Shown here: in pieces, positions 19,027-29,236 of the stretch
Layout: each line of letters begins with the position of its first letter
How positions within the stretch are numbered: position 1 is the stretch's first letter
DNA from: Haemophilus influenzae
GTDB taxonomy: Bacteria > Pseudomonadota > Gammaproteobacteria > Enterobacterales > Pasteurellaceae
Direction of reading: 5' to 3'
Length of the DNA stretch: 64,000 nt
Assembly (NCBI RefSeq): GCF_900475755.1
Contig: NZ_LS483411.1
Span: 1,178,001 to 1,242,000 of the forward strand
Position numbers and translations under genes: made by a program
Notes under the pieces: model-generated
What the model saw: only the letters and a program-made list of their open reading frames with translations
Database searches by the model: none
What the model was told of the DNA's origin: nothing

Positions 19027-19506
19027 ATGGAAAAAAAACGAAATAAAGCATTGGATGCGATAGATATAAAAATTCTGAATGAATTACAACGCAATGGTAA
19101 AATTTCCAATATCGATTTGTCGAGAAAAGTGGGGCTTTCGCCAACGCCTTGTTTAGAACGCGTTAAACGTTTGGAAAAACAAGGTGTGATTATGGGGTAT
19201 CGCGCGCTGTTAAATCCAGAATTATTGGATGCGCCATTGCTAGTAATTGTTGAAATTACATTAGTACGGGGTAAGCCCGATGTGTTTGAAGAATTTAATG
19301 CGGCGATTCAAGAGTTAGATGAAATTCAAGAATGCCATTTGGTATCGGGCGATTTTGATTATTTATTAAAAACTCGTGTGGCAGATATGGCTGAATACCG
19401 AAAATTGCTGGGGACGACATTATTGCGTTTACCAGGTGTAAATGACACTCGCACTTATGTTGTGATGGAAGAAGTAAAACAAACTAATTTCCTTGTATTG
19501 AAATGA
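19027..19506 (+). CDS. lrp: Leucine-responsive regulatory protein
   Basis: Global feast-famine regulator (Lrp/AsnC family) controlling amino-acid metabolism genes; ilvIH in this same window is a classic target. The protein has 159 residues. An N-terminal helix-turn-helix is present ([19 protein letters not shown], then [23 protein letters not shown], residues about 8-50). The C-terminal RAM ligand-binding domain (residues about 65-150) includes the [14 protein letters not shown] segment highly conserved with E. coli Lrp. I chose the ATG at 19027 (MEKKRN), which matches homologue length. In-frame upstream codons at 18994 and 19006 lack support. The Shine-Dalgarno is weak. It is followed 1 bp later by ftsK, an Lrp-FtsK-LolA-RarA order conserved in Enterobacterales. 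Confidence 0.95.
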   Translation: MEKKRNKALDAIDIKILNELQRNGKISNIDLSRKVGLSPTPCLERVKRLEKQGVIMGYRALLNPELLDAPLLVIVEITLVRGKPDVFEEFNAAIQELDEIQECHLVSGDFDYLLKTRVADMAEYRKLLGTTLLRLPGVNDTRTYVVMEEVKQTNFLVLK

Positions 19507-19507
19507 T

Positions 19508-22267
19508 ATGATTAAACAAATTACAGAACGATTTACGCCAAGACAGTATTTAGCTGAATTTTTGCTAGGATTGACCGCACTTTTTGGACTTTATTTGATT
19601 GTTGCTTGGTCAAGTTATACGCCTCTTGATAATTCTTGGGCTACAGCCAGCGCGTATGGAAACACAATTAATAAAGTGGGGACATTTGGAGCGTGGATAA
19701 TCGATCTTTTTTTTGTTTTTTTTGGCTATGTCGCCCATATTATTCCTTTCACCGCTTTTCTCGTGCCTATTTATTTATTGAAAACAAAAGCAGTTAAACA
19801 TCTTTCCTGCACTCGAATTATTCTGCGTAGTTTCGGATTTATTATGCTGATTATTGGGCTTTGTGTAGTGAGTATGTTGCTTTTATCAAGTAATACTTTT
19901 TATTTGAGTGGCGGCGTATTGGGTGGATCGCTTGTTGTAAATTGGTTTTATCCTGTATTAGGTAAATTCGGTTCAATTTTAATTGGTTTTGTGTTTGCTT
20001 TAATTGGCTTTATTTTTTGTTCTGGCGCATCATTAATTCGATTAATTGTTGCATTTTATTATTGGCTAACAATGAAGAATGAGCAATCAGAAAATGCTGA
20101 ACAAGAAAAATCAACAGAAGAATTAGAGCAAATCGTGATTGTAAAATCAGATCGTTCAGAAACAGAAAATCTAGATCAAAATCCTCTCAATGTAGAACAA
20201 AACAGTGAAATAGAAACAGTAAAGCCATCATTAGAAGCAGAAAATATTTCAATTGACGCATCTTCATCACATTTAATTAATATTAGCGGGTTAAATCCAG
20301 AGGTTTCTATAAAATCAGAATATGAACTCGCTAACGAAGATAGTGAAAAACCGCAATTTTCTTTTGGGTTTGATTCTGAAAGCTTGCCTAGTGTGAATTT
20401 ATCGAGTGATTCAGATGAACAAAGAGTAAGTAAAAATGATTTTGTAGCAGTTTGGAATAAGCCTGTAAAAACAGTTGTTCAAGAAGATCTAGCAATTAAT
20501 CAAAGTGCGGATGATTTTACGCAAGTTTCTTTGCTGACAAATGATGAAATGCCAACAGTTTCATTAAAATCAACGTCTGATACTGAAATGGCAGATAATC
20601 ATTTTGCTGCTCAAGTTGATGAAAAGGTAGATTTAGAAAAAGATGAAGTGAAATTTAGCGTATCTTTACAGAATAATGTGGGCGCAATTGAATTAGACAA
20701 AAATCAAGAGCCTAATTATAAAGGTTACAGTGGTAGTTTGATTCATCCTGCATTTCAACAGCAAACAACAAAACGTGAAAAACCGAGTACGCCATTACCT
20801 AGTTTGAACTTGCTTTCAAAACATCCGCCAAGTGAACAACGTATTACACCAGATGAAATAATGGAAACCTCACAGCGTATTGAACAACAATTACGCAATT
20901 TTAATGTAAAAGCCAGCGTAAAAGATGTGCTTGTTGGCCCTGTTGTTACGCGTTATGAATTAGAATTACAGCCCGGTGTGAAAGCATCAAAAGTTACGAG
21001 CATCGATACCGATTTAGCAAGAGCATTGATGTTTCGTTCTATTCGCGTGGCAGAGGTTATTCCGGGTAAACCTTATATTGGTATTGAAACCCCAAATCTT
21101 CATCGTCAAATGGTGCCATTACGTGATGTGTTAGATAGCAATGAATTCTGTGATAGCAAGGCAACTTTACCTATTGCTTTAGGGAAAGATATTAGTGGAA
21201 AACCAGTCATTGTTGATTTAGCGAAAATGCCACATTTATTAGTGGCAGGTTCCACGGGATCAGGTAAGTCTGTTGGTGTGAATACGATGATTTTAAGTTT
21301 ACTTTATCGTGTTCAGCCAGAAGATGTGAAATTCATCATGATCGATCCTAAAGTTGTCGAACTTTCTGTTTATAATGATATTCCGCATTTACTGACACCA
21401 GTTGTAACGGATATGAAAAAAGCCGCTAATGCGTTGCGTTGGTGCGTAGATGAAATGGAACGTCGTTATCAGTTGCTTTCAGCTCTACGAGTACGCAATA
21501 TTGAAGGTTTTAACGAAAAAATTGATGAATATGACGCAATGGGAATGCCAGTGCCGAATCCAATTTGGCGACAGGGCGATACAATGGATGCAATGCCCCC
21601 CGCATTGAAAAAATTGAGTTATATTGTGGTTATTGTCGATGAGTTTGCTGATTTAATGATGGTGGCGGGTAAGCAAATCGAAGAACTCATTGCACGGTTG
21701 GCACAAAAAGCCCGAGCCATTGGTATCCATTTAATTTTAGCCACACAACGCCCCTCTGTGGATGTGATTACTGGTTTAATTAAAGCAAATATTCCAAGTC
21801 GCATTGCTTTTACCGTTGCAAGTAAAATTGATTCACGCACTATCCTTGATCAAGGTGGCGCAGAGGCTCTTTTGGGGCGTGGAGATATGCTTTATTCTGG
21901 ACAAGGTTCATCTGATTTAATTCGCGTACACGGAGCCTATATGAGTGATGATGAAGTTATCAATATTGCGGATGATTGGCGAGCGCGCGGTAAGCCTGAT
22001 TATATCGATGGCATTTTAGAAAGCGAAGACGATGAAGATAATGCAGAAAAAGGAATATCAAGTGGTGGAGAATTAGATCCACTTTTTGATGAAGTAATGG
22101 ATTTTGTTATTAATACTGGTACAACTTCAGTATCTTCTATTCAACGTAAATTCAGCGTAGGTTTTAACCGAGCCGCTCGCATTATGGACCAAATGGAAGA
22201 ACAAGGGATTGTCAGCCCAATGCAAAATGGTAAGCGTGAAATTTTATCACATCGTCCAGAATACTAA
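19508..22267 (+). CDS. ftsK: DNA translocase FtsK
   Basis: Septal DNA pump that clears the chromosome terminus and activates XerCD at dif. The protein has 919 residues, shorter than the E. coli protein (about 1329) because the linker is short. Four or five membrane helices lie within residues 1-190. An acidic Q/S-rich linker occupies about 190-430. The RecA-like motor has Walker [14 protein letters not shown] near 580 and Walker [12 protein letters not shown] near 702. The winged-helix gamma domain lies at the C-terminus ([25 protein letters not shown]). It starts 1 bp after the lrp stop. Confidence 0.97.
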   Translation: MIKQITERFTPRQYLAEFLLGLTALFGLYLIVAWSSYTPLDNSWATASAYGNTINKVGTFGAWIIDLFFVFFGYVAHIIPFTAFLVPIYLLKTKAVKHLSCTRIILRSFGFIMLIIGLCVVSMLLLSSNTFYLSGGVLGGSLVVNWFYPVLGKFGSILIGFVFALIGFIFCSGASLIRLIVAFYYWLTMKNEQSENAEQEKSTEELEQIVIVKSDRSETENLDQNPLNVEQNSEIETVKPSLEAENISIDASSSHLINISGLNPEVSIKSEYELANEDSEKPQFSFGFDSESLPSVNLSSDSDEQRVSKNDFVAVWNKPVKTVVQEDLAINQSADDFTQVSLLTNDEMPTVSLKSTSDTEMADNHFAAQVDEKVDLEKDEVKFSVSLQNNVGAIELDKNQEPNYKGYSGSLIHPAFQQQTTKREKPSTPLPSLNLLSKHPPSEQRITPDEIMETSQRIEQQLRNFNVKASVKDVLVGPVVTRYELELQPGVKASKVTSIDTDLARALMFRSIRVAEVIPGKPYIGIETPNLHRQMVPLRDVLDSNEFCDSKATLPIALGKDISGKPVIVDLAKMPHLLVAGSTGSGKSVGVNTMILSLLYRVQPEDVKFIMIDPKVVELSVYNDIPHLLTPVVTDMKKAANALRWCVDEMERRYQLLSALRVRNIEGFNEKIDEYDAMGMPVPNPIWRQGDTMDAMPPALKKLSYIVVIVDEFADLMMVAGKQIEELIARLAQKARAIGIHLILATQRPSVDVITGLIKANIPSRIAFTVASKIDSRTILDQGGAEALLGRGDMLYSGQGSSDLIRVHGAYMSDDEVINIADDWRARGKPDYIDGILESEDDEDNAEKGISSGGELDPLFDEVMDFVINTGTTSVSSIQRKFSVGFNRAARIMDQMEEQGIVSPMQNGKREILSHRPEY

Positions 22268-22284
22268 TTTAAAAGGAAAGTAAA

Positions 22285-22902
22285 ATGAAAAAAACAACTC
22301 TAAAATTTACCGCACTTGCATTGCTTGGTCTGAGTAATTTTGCATTGGCTGATGCGGCAAGTGAATTGCAAATGCGTTTGGCTAAAGTCGATGTTTTAAG
22401 CGCAGAATTTGTGCAAACAGTGACTTCTAGAAGTGGCAAAAATGTTCAACAAGGAAGTGGCAAACTTCAAATTAAACGCCCAAATTTATTCCGCATGGAG
22501 ACTAAAACCCCTCAAGAAACCCAGATTATTTCTGATGGTAAAACCTTATGGTTCTACGATCCATTTGTGCAACAAGTAACAGCACAATGGGTGAAAGATG
22601 CAGTGAATAATACGCCCTTTGTTTTACTTACCAGCAATGATAATAGCCATTGGCATCAATATACGGTAACACAACAAGCGGATACCTTTGTGTTAAAACC
22701 AACCTTATCAACAAGCAACATCAAGCAATTTGATATTCGTGTTGATGTTAATGGAATATTGCGAAATTTCAGTACGACAGAGAAAGATGGTCAAACCAAT
22801 CTTTATGTTTTACGTAATATTACTAATCAAGCCTTGTCTGATAGCTTGTTCCAATTCAAGCCAGAAAAAGGCGTTGAAGTGGATGATCAACGTAAAAAAT
22901 AA
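22285..22902 (+). CDS. lolA: Periplasmic lipoprotein carrier LolA
   Basis: Shuttles lipoproteins released by LolCDE across the periplasm to LolB. The protein has 205 residues. Its Sec signal peptide is about residues 1-22 (cleaved after ALA), followed by an incomplete beta-barrel. It is preceded by AAAAGGAAAG, giving a clear start, and is 17 bp after ftsK. The family-typical opening ([19 protein letters not shown]) and the aromatic-rich barrel are present. Confidence 0.95.
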   Translation: MKKTTLKFTALALLGLSNFALADAASELQMRLAKVDVLSAEFVQTVTSRSGKNVQQGSGKLQIKRPNLFRMETKTPQETQIISDGKTLWFYDPFVQQVTAQWVKDAVNNTPFVLLTSNDNSHWHQYTVTQQADTFVLKPTLSTSNIKQFDIRVDVNGILRNFSTTEKDGQTNLYVLRNITNQALSDSLFQFKPEKGVEVDDQRKK

Positions 22903-22920
22903 CAAATGATCATTTTAAAT

Positions 22921-22942
22921 AAGGGCGTAGAAATACGCCCTT
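22921..22942 (+). other. Stable hairpin between lolA and rarA without a T-tract
   Basis: AAGGGCGTA-GAAA-TACGCCCTT: a 9-bp perfect stem closed by a GNRA-type GAAA tetraloop. The following bases (CAATCTTG) are not a T-run, so it is more likely an mRNA-stabilising or processing element, or a Rho-pause site, than a terminator. Confidence 0.55.
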
Positions 22943-22962
22943 CAATCTTGTGAGAAATAAAC

Positions 22963-24303
22963 ATGTCGAACTTCAATTTTGATTTTGCCGAAAATGATTT
23001 TCGTCCACTGGCGGCAAGAATGCGTCCAACGAGTCTAGAACAGTATTTTGGGCAAAGCCATTTAATTGGCGAGGGCAAACCACTGCGAAAAGCGATTCAA
23101 GCTGGACATATTCATTCTATGATTTTCTGGGGGCCACCAGGTACGGGGAAAACAACACTCGCAGAAATTATTGCTCAGCGTATTAATGCGGAAGTTGAAC
23201 GAATTTCTGCGGTAACGAGTGGTATCAAAGAAATTCGTGAAGCCATTGATCGTGCAAAACAAAATCGTCTTGCGGATCGTAAAACTATCTTATTTGTGGA
23301 TGAAGTGCATCGTTTTAATAAAAGCCAGCAAGATGCATTTTTACCGCATATTGAAGACGGAACTGTTATTTTCATTGGGGCGACAACAGAAAATCCCTCT
23401 TTTGAGCTAAATAATGCGTTGCTTTCTCGTGCCCGAGTGTATGTGCTGAAATCACTTACAACGGCTGAAATTGAACAAGTTTTGCAGCAAGCTGTAGAAG
23501 ATCCTGAACGAGGATTGGGTAAAGAGCGGTTAATTTTAGAAGAGAATTTACTGCAAGTACTTGCCGAATATGTTAATGGGGATGCTCGATTAGCCTTGAA
23601 TTGCCTCGAATTAATGGTGGATATGGCGGATGAAACGGAAAATGGAAAGAAAATTGACCGCACTTTATTAAAAGAAGTCCTGGGCGAACGTCAAGCGAGA
23701 TTTGATAAACAAGGCGATCGTTTCTATGATTTAATTTCTGCGCTACATAAATCTGTCCGAGGTTCTGCTCCAGATGCTGCGTTGTATTGGTATGCAAGAA
23801 TTTTAACGGCAGGTGGCGATCCTCTATATGTCGCGCGCCGATTACTTGCCATTGCTTCAGAAGATGTGGGAAATGCAGATCCTCGCGCTATGCAAGTCGC
23901 ATTGGCTGCATGGGACTGCTTTACTAGAGTGGGGGCTTATGAAGGGGAGCGTGCCATTGCCCAAGCCATCATTTATCTTGCGGTTGCTCCAAAAAGCAAT
24001 GCAATTTATACGGCGTTTAACACTGCGAAACAGCAGGCTAAAGATTTGCCCGATTATGATGTTCCCCCACATTTACGCAATGCGCCGACTAATTTAATGA
24101 AAGAGCTTGGCTATGGTGCTGAATATCGTTATGCCCACGATGAACCTAACGCTTATGCAGCTGGTGAAAATTATTTCCCGCCTGAATTAAAAGACACTCA
24201 ATATTATTTTCCGATGAATAGAGGTATGGAAATTCAGATTAAGGAAAAACTAGAACGTTTACATGAGCAAGATAAAAGTGCGGTAAAAAAACGGTATAAA
24301 TAA
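22963..24303 (+). CDS. rarA: Replication-associated recombination ATPase RarA (MgsA)
   Basis: AAA+ ATPase related to clamp loaders that acts at stalled replication forks. The protein has 446 residues. Walker A is GPPGTGKTT near residue 53, Walker [19 protein letters not shown] near 108, and sensor 1 GATTENPSF near 134. The C-terminal tetramerisation domain shows the family-typical AALAAWDCF and [13 protein letters not shown] segments. It is the last gene of the lrp-ftsK-lolA-rarA unit and converges on aroA. Confidence 0.95.
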   Translation: MSNFNFDFAENDFRPLAARMRPTSLEQYFGQSHLIGEGKPLRKAIQAGHIHSMIFWGPPGTGKTTLAEIIAQRINAEVERISAVTSGIKEIREAIDRAKQNRLADRKTILFVDEVHRFNKSQQDAFLPHIEDGTVIFIGATTENPSFELNNALLSRARVYVLKSLTTAEIEQVLQQAVEDPERGLGKERLILEENLLQVLAEYVNGDARLALNCLELMVDMADETENGKKIDRTLLKEVLGERQARFDKQGDRFYDLISALHKSVRGSAPDAALYWYARILTAGGDPLYVARRLLAIASEDVGNADPRAMQVALAAWDCFTRVGAYEGERAIAQAIIYLAVAPKSNAIYTAFNTAKQQAKDLPDYDVPPHLRNAPTNLMKELGYGAEYRYAHDEPNAYAAGENYFPPELKDTQYYFPMNRGMEIQIKEKLERLHEQDKSAVKKRYK

Positions 24304-24337
24304 TCTCAACTTGGGATTTGTTTTTAAGAATGGAATG

Positions 24338-24386
24338 AAAGTGCGGTCAATTTTGAAAACTTTTTTGAAATTGACCGCACTTTTTT
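24338..24386. terminator. Bidirectional uptake-signal terminator, rarA/aroA
   Basis: A 16-bp arm (24338-24353, containing AAAGTGCGGTCAATTT) pairs with its complement at 24368-24383, followed by TTT on the plus strand and by an A/T-rich tail on the other. Confidence 0.85.
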
Positions 24387-24389
24387 AAT

Positions 24390-25688
24390 TTAACCTCTTA
24401 AGCAGATTTTCTCAAATTCACTAAAGAATGTTGGGAAGGTTTTGGCAGTACATTTAGGATCTAAAATTGTCACTGGTGTGTTTGATAGTGCGATTAGAGA
24501 AAAACACATTGCCATACGGTGATCGTTATAAGTTTCAATATTGGCATGTTTAAATTGATTGAGTGCAAGCGGTTGAATACGAATAAAATCTTCGCCTTCT
24601 TCGACTTCTGCACCGACTTTACGTAGTTCAGTTGCCATAGCCGTTAAACGATCTGTTTCTTTCACACGCCAGTTATAAATATTGCGAATGACGGTTTCGC
24701 CGTTGGCAAAAAGTGCGGTGGTTGCAATCGTCATTGCGGCATCTGGAATGTGGTTCATATCCATATCAATGCCATTTAATTCAGCGTGTTCGGCTTGGAT
24801 AAAATCCTCTCCCCAAGTGATTTTTGCCCCCATTTTCTCTAATACATCAGCAAATAAACGATCGCCCTGAATTGAGTTTTTGCCAATGCCTGTTACTTTC
24901 ACTTTTCCTTTAATTGCTCCAGCTGCGAGAAAGTAAGAGGCTGATGAGGCATCCCCTTCTACCAAATATTTATTAGGCGAAATATAGGATTGATTGCCCT
25001 TAACTTGAAATTTTTGGTAGTGATGATTTTCAACCTTAACACCAAAATCTCGCATCATTGCAAGGGTAATGTCAATATAGGGTTTAGAGACTAGTTCACC
25101 GATAATTTCTATTTCTGTGTCATTTTCTGCAAGTGGCGCAGACATTAAAAGTGCGGTCAAAAATTGAGATGAAATTGAACCATCAATTTTGACTTTTCCA
25201 CCTTTTATCCCTTTGTTGCGAATTGCGAGCGGAGGATAACCTTCATTTTCTAAGTAGCGAATATTAGCCCCCGCTTGGCGTAAAGCATCGACTAAATGAA
25301 GAATAGGCCGTTCTTTCATACGAGGCTCGCCAGTTAAGATGATTTTGCTTTCGGTTTCTCCTTTTAAGCAAAGTGCAGCGGTTAATGGGCGCATTGCCGT
25401 CCCCGCATTGCCAAGAAAGAGTGAAAGATTATTCTGCATATTGAATGCTCCGCCTAATCCTTCTACTTCACAAATAGTTTTATCATCAGACAGTTGATAG
25501 CGTACGCCTAATGCTTTGAGGGCGTTAAGCATATGTCGAATATCATCGCTATCTAATAAATTGGTTACTTTTGTTGTGCCTTTAGCTAAGGCGGCTAAAA
25601 GTAATGCGCGATTCGATAAACTTTTAGAACCTGGTAAATTAATTGTTCCTTCAACCGCACTTATTGGTGCAAGAGTAATTTTTTCCAT
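24390..25688 (-). CDS. aroA: 3-phosphoshikimate 1-carboxyvinyltransferase (EPSP synthase)
   Basis: Sixth step of the shikimate pathway: transfers the enolpyruvyl group of PEP to shikimate-3-phosphate. The protein has 432 residues and two inside-out alpha/beta domains. It shows [18 protein letters not shown] near residue 19 (substrate lysine), [12 protein letters not shown] near 93 (the PEP/glyphosate loop, class I type) and RVKETDRL near 343. The ATG overlaps the purU stop as TAATG, implying translational coupling. Confidence 0.97.
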   Translation of the reverse strand: MEKITLAPISAVEGTINLPGSKSLSNRALLLAALAKGTTKVTNLLDSDDIRHMLNALKALGVRYQLSDDKTICEVEGLGGAFNMQNNLSLFLGNAGTAMRPLTAALCLKGETESKIILTGEPRMKERPILHLVDALRQAGANIRYLENEGYPPLAIRNKGIKGGKVKIDGSISSQFLTALLMSAPLAENDTEIEIIGELVSKPYIDITLAMMRDFGVKVENHHYQKFQVKGNQSYISPNKYLVEGDASSASYFLAAGAIKGKVKVTGIGKNSIQGDRLFADVLEKMGAKITWGEDFIQAEHAELNGIDMDMNHIPDAAMTIATTALFANGETVIRNIYNWRVKETDRLTAMATELRKVGAEVEEGEDFIRIQPLALNQFKHANIETYNDHRMAMCFSLIALSNTPVTILDPKCTAKTFPTFFSEFEKICLRG

Positions 25689-26524
25689 TACAACACCACC
25701 GTTTTATTTTTATAAACAAAAATTCTATCGTGTAAAGCGAGATCAAGGGCGCGACTTAACACGGTTTTTTCCACATCACGACCAGCACGCATCATCGCTT
25801 CTGCATTATAAGTATGATCCACATTAATCACATTTTGCATAATGATTGGGCCTTGATCTAATTCGTTATTAATAAAATGTGCCGTTGCACCAATAATTTT
25901 TACACCGCGTTCATAGGCTTGTTGATAAGGCTTGGCACCAATAAAAGCAGGCAAGAATGAATGATGGATATTAATCACTCGATTTGGATAACGCGCGACA
26001 AATTCAGGGTTTAGCACACGCATATATTTAGCGAGAACAATATAATCTGGCGTATATTCATCAATTTTTTCTGCCAGTAATTTGTCGTGTTCTACACGGG
26101 TTAAGTTTTCGTGGCTAACTAAATGAAATGGAATATTAAAACGTTCAACAAGTTCACGTAAATTATAGTGATTGCCGATTACGGCTGCAATTTCTACATC
26201 AAGCGCACCATAATAATTTTTCATTAAAATATCGCCGAGGCAGTGAGCTTCTTTGGTGACTAAAATTACAATTCGCTTACGTTGGGTGCGAATTAATCGA
26301 CAATTCGTTTCTTCGGGTAAGCTATATTTTAGATCTTCTAATAAAGTAGCTTCGTTAAAAATACCTTCCAATTCTGTGCGCATAAAGAAATGTTTGGTTT
26401 CAAAATCTACAAATTCATTATTATGAAGAATATTTAGTTGATGTTTGTAACAAATATTAGTTATTTTTGCGATTAAGCCTTTATCATCAGGGCAATCAGT
26501 GAGTAATATTTTTTTTTCGATCAT
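25688..26524 (-). CDS. purU: Formyltetrahydrofolate deformylase
   Basis: Hydrolyses 10-formyl-THF to THF and formate, supplying formate for PurT and balancing one-carbon pools. The protein has 278 residues. An N-terminal ACT domain (about 1-80) is followed by a formyltransferase-fold catalytic domain with [17 protein letters not shown] near residue 220 and the catalytic aspartate in a DQGPII-type segment near 252. It is coupled to aroA by a one-base overlap. Confidence 0.94.
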   Translation of the reverse strand: MIEKKILLTDCPDDKGLIAKITNICYKHQLNILHNNEFVDFETKHFFMRTELEGIFNEATLLEDLKYSLPEETNCRLIRTQRKRIVILVTKEAHCLGDILMKNYYGALDVEIAAVIGNHYNLRELVERFNIPFHLVSHENLTRVEHDKLLAEKIDEYTPDYIVLAKYMRVLNPEFVARYPNRVINIHHSFLPAFIGAKPYQQAYERGVKIIGATAHFINNELDQGPIIMQNVINVDHTYNAEAMMRAGRDVEKTVLSRALDLALHDRIFVYKNKTVVL

Positions 26525-26546
26525 AATGTTGTGTGCTATGTTTAGA

Positions 26547-26577
26547 TAAAAAAATAGAACCCATAAAAATGAGTTCT
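26547..26577 (-). terminator. Terminator of hns
   Basis: On the minus strand, a 9-bp stem (AGAACTCAT / ATGGGTTCT, one G-U pair) is followed by seven T, 18 bp after the hns stop. Confidence 0.82.
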
Positions 26578-26594
26578 AGTTTCAAATAGAAAAA

Positions 26595-26999
26595 TTAAAT
26601 TTCGAAATCAGATAATGATTTACCTTTGTTCAATGCATTTTGAATTGGACGTGGTGTGCGACCTTGACCCGTCCAAGTTTTATGCTCGCCATTTTCATCA
26701 ATAAAGGCATATTTTGCAGGGCGTGGAGCACGTTTTGCTCGAGTGGATACAGTTGTTGTGCCAAAAATTTCGCGTAATTCTTCAGGCGTAATACCTTCTT
26801 TTTCCATTAATTCTTTATATTTAACTAAACGTTCTTTACGTTCAGTTTCTGCTTTAATTAATTCTGCTTCATTAGTGCGTTTTTCTTCGATAGCTGTTTG
26901 TAATTTTTCTAGGGCATTTTCTGCTTGTTCTAACGTTAATTCACGTACAGCTGCGCGTAAACTACGAAGATTTGTTAAACCTCTTACTAATTCGTTCAT
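26595..26999 (-). CDS. hns: H-NS family nucleoid protein
   Basis: DNA-bridging, AT-preferring silencer of transferred and condition-specific genes. The protein has 134 residues. The N-terminal coiled-coil oligomerisation region lies at about 1-65 (RSLRAAVRELTLEQAENALEKL). A basic linker (RAKRAPRPAKY) is followed by the C-terminal DNA-binding core TWTGQGRTP near residue 111. The start at 26999 (MNELVRG) has GAGG six bases upstream. An upstream in-frame TTG four codons earlier is rejected. It is monocistronic, with its own promoter and terminator. Confidence 0.95.
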   Translation of the reverse strand: MNELVRGLTNLRSLRAAVRELTLEQAENALEKLQTAIEEKRTNEAELIKAETERKERLVKYKELMEKEGITPEELREIFGTTTVSTRAKRAPRPAKYAFIDENGEHKTWTGQGRTPRPIQNALNKGKSLSDFEI

Positions 27000-27043
27000 A
27001 ATAAACCTCAATAAATAACATTAAATGTGGGGAAATTTATTTA

Positions 27044-27072
27044 ATAATAGAGAAAATAAAATTTATTGTAAA
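27044..27072 (-). promoter_or_regulatory. hns promoter
   Basis: On the minus strand: TTTACA (27067-27072), a 17-bp spacer and TATTAT (27044-27049), giving a leader of about 38 nt. The sequence is extremely AT-rich, as expected if H-NS binds its own promoter. Confidence 0.6.
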
Positions 27073-27214
27073 TATCTATTATTAAATAAATGGTCGGAAC
27101 AGATATATATTTATATTTTTTTGTGTTTATTTTCTTTATATTTTTATTCGAGTTTATAAATTTTTTACAAAATCTGTTGGCATTTTGTTTGTTTTACGGT
27201 AATCTCTCGAATTA

Positions 27215-27390
27215 CTGCAAAAGTAGAGGTGCAATTATTATAAGTATTTTTTCAGAGTGGATAACGAAGAAGAAAAAAGAAAGGAATAGTTGCCGAAATC
27301 AAATAAAAGTCATTTTGTTTGGTTGGTGGCGTACTCGAAAGGGGCGGCACTGTCATAGTTTTTCTGATTAACTATGGAGCGCTACGGTTG
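27215..27390 (+). promoter_or_regulatory. Lysine riboswitch (L box)
   Basis: The untranslated leader of the NhaC-family gene carries lysine-riboswitch core elements in order. The P1-adjacent GTAG-AGAGGTGC is at 27223-27232. A purine-rich junction with GTTGCCGAAA lies near 27291. ACTGTCA is near 27350. The P5 stem CATAGTT / AACTATG is at about 27354-27376, and the closing GGAGCGCTAC at about 27376-27385 pairs back to GTAG. E. coli lysC has the same AGAGGCGC ... TTGTCA ... GGAGCAC pattern. About 60 nt of expression platform follow before the start codon. I did not find an unambiguous terminator in it, so the control mode (translation or termination) is open. Confidence 0.85.
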
Positions 27391-27449
27391 TTCTGGTCTT
27401 ATTCTGTCCTGTGCTTTCCGTTCTCTCCATTAATTATAGGTATTATTTA

Positions 27450-28970
27450 ATGGAACTTATTGATTTTTCATCATCTGTTTGGTCAATCGTCCCTGCCTTG
27501 TTGGCGATAATTTTGGCGATAGCAACTCGCCGTGTTTTGGTTTCCCTTAGTGCGGGGATTATTATTGGATCATTAATGTTAAGCGATTGGCAAATCGGCA
27601 GTACATTTAATTATTTGGTAAAAAATGTGGTTTCTTTGGTTTATGCTGATGGTGAAATCAATTCAAATATGAATATTGTTTTGTTCTTATTATTGCTTGG
27701 TGTTTTAACCGCACTTTTAACCGTATCAGGCAGTAATCGTGCCTTTGCTGAATGGGCGCAAAGCCGTATTAAAGGTCGTCGCGGTGCTAAATTATTAGCG
27801 GCATCATTGGTTTTTGTTACTTTTATTGATGATTATTTCCATAGTCTCGCTGTAGGTGCAATTGCTCGTCCTGTGACAGATCGTTTTAAAGTTTCTCGTG
27901 CGAAACTTGCTTATATTTTAGATTCAACGGCAGCACCGATGTGTGTAATGATGCCTGTTTCAAGTTGGGGCGCATATATTATTACCTTAGTAGGCGGTTT
28001 ATTAGCGACTTATTCCATTACTGAATATACGCCAATTGGTGCATTCGTGGCGATGAGTTCAATGAACTTCTATGCAATTTTTTCCATTATTATGGTGTTT
28101 TTTGTGGCATACTTTTCTTTTGATATTGCTTCAATGGTGCGTCACGAAAAATTAGCTTTGGAAAATGCTGAAGATCAGTTGGAAGAAGAAACGGGTGCAA
28201 AAGGTCACGTGCGTAATCTTATATTACCTATTTTAGTTTTAATTATTGCTACAGTTTCAATGATGATTTACACGGGAGCTGAGGCATTGGCTGCGGATGG
28301 CAAAGTGTTTAGTGTTTTAGGTGCATTTGAAAACACAGTAGTAGGAACATCTTTGGTTGTAGGCGGATTCTGTTCAATTATTATTTCTACTTTATTAATT
28401 ATCCTTGATCGTCAAGTGAGTGTTCCTGAATATGCACGTTCTTGGATTGTGGGAATTAAATCAATGTCAGGCGCAATCGCAATTTTATTCTTTGCTTGGA
28501 CAATTAATAAAATCGTAGGCGATATGCAAACAGGTAAATATCTATCTTCTCTTGTGTCTGGTAATATTCCAATGCAATTTTTGCCTGTTATACTTTTTGT
28601 TCTTGGTGCAGCGATGGCGTTCTCAACAGGTACTAGCTGGGGGACATTTGGCATTATGTTACCAATTGCCGCAGCAATGGCAGCGAATGCGGCACCAGAA
28701 TTATTGCTTCCTTGTTTATCTGCAGTAATGGCTGGGGCTGTATGTGGTGATCATTGCTCGCCAGTGTCGGATACAACAATTTTGTCTTCAACGGGAGCAA
28801 AATGTAATCATATTGATCACGTTACTACTCAGCTTCCTTATGCTGCCACAGTTGCAACAGCGACTTCTATTGGTTATATTGTGGTAGGGTTTACTTATTC
28901 AGGTTTAGCTGGTTTTGCAGCAACGGCAGTTTCATTGATTGTCATTGTATTTGCAGTTAAAAAACGCTAA
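27450..28970 (+). CDS. NhaC-family transporter, probable lysine transporter (LysW type)
   Basis: An inner-membrane carrier of 506 residues with about 11-12 hydrophobic helices, from the NhaC Na+/H+ antiporter superfamily (GTSWGTFGIMLP near residue 395 and CGDHCSPVSDTT near 432 are family-typical). Because a lysine riboswitch precedes it, the likely substrate is lysine, as proposed for LysW; a database may simply call it a Na+/H+ antiporter. I chose the ATG at 27450 (MELIDFSSS) with ATAGG ten bases upstream. An upstream in-frame start at 27411 falls in the riboswitch expression platform. Confidence 0.85.
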   Translation: MELIDFSSSVWSIVPALLAIILAIATRRVLVSLSAGIIIGSLMLSDWQIGSTFNYLVKNVVSLVYADGEINSNMNIVLFLLLLGVLTALLTVSGSNRAFAEWAQSRIKGRRGAKLLAASLVFVTFIDDYFHSLAVGAIARPVTDRFKVSRAKLAYILDSTAAPMCVMMPVSSWGAYIITLVGGLLATYSITEYTPIGAFVAMSSMNFYAIFSIIMVFFVAYFSFDIASMVRHEKLALENAEDQLEEETGAKGHVRNLILPILVLIIATVSMMIYTGAEALAADGKVFSVLGAFENTVVGTSLVVGGFCSIIISTLLIILDRQVSVPEYARSWIVGIKSMSGAIAILFFAWTINKIVGDMQTGKYLSSLVSGNIPMQFLPVILFVLGAAMAFSTGTSWGTFGIMLPIAAAMAANAAPELLLPCLSAVMAGAVCGDHCSPVSDTTILSSTGAKCNHIDHVTTQLPYAATVATATSIGYIVVGFTYSGLAGFAATAVSLIVIVFAVKKR

Positions 28971-29024
28971 AAGTGTGATCCAATTCAAAAATTTGAATAA
29001 AAAATAATATTTTTACTATTTTAT

Positions 29025-29053
29025 AAAATGCGGCATTTTGTCGCATTTTTTTA
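29025..29053 (+). terminator. Terminator of the NhaC-family gene
   Basis: AAAATGCG (29025-29032), an 8-9 nt loop, then CGCATTTT (29042-29049) followed by a T-run. The remaining 180 bp before ilvI is very AT-rich, with a TTGACA near 29184 but no convincing -10. An Lrp-activated promoter is plausible because ilvIH is an Lrp target in E. coli, but this is inference. Confidence 0.75.
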
Positions 29054-29236
29054 TTTTTATTGATGGAAGATTTTATAAAAAACTAAATTTTCATTTATCT
29101 TTGGTTTTTTATATTTTTTTTAATTGATTTTTTATTGTTTTAGTGGCTAGACAAATTTTTTTTACTTTGTATGATGTGAAACATTGACATAACCTGTTCG
29201 TATTTTTAAAAGTGCGGTAAATTTAAGGAGTAAAAG

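Noticed and set aside
18912..19109. Minus-strand open frame encoding a repeating His-Phe peptide
   Set aside because: It is the translation of the TGAAAA simple repeat on the opposite strand, with no ribosome site and no homology pattern.
27090..27371. Short open frame before the NhaC-family gene
   Set aside because: It lies over the lysine riboswitch, uses rare start context and does not resemble a protein; the RNA explanation fits better.
29080..29236. Attenuator or leader peptide before ilvI
   Set aside because: No short open frame rich in Ile, Leu or Val and no alternative hairpin pair ending in a T-run was found; only a weak promoter-like element.
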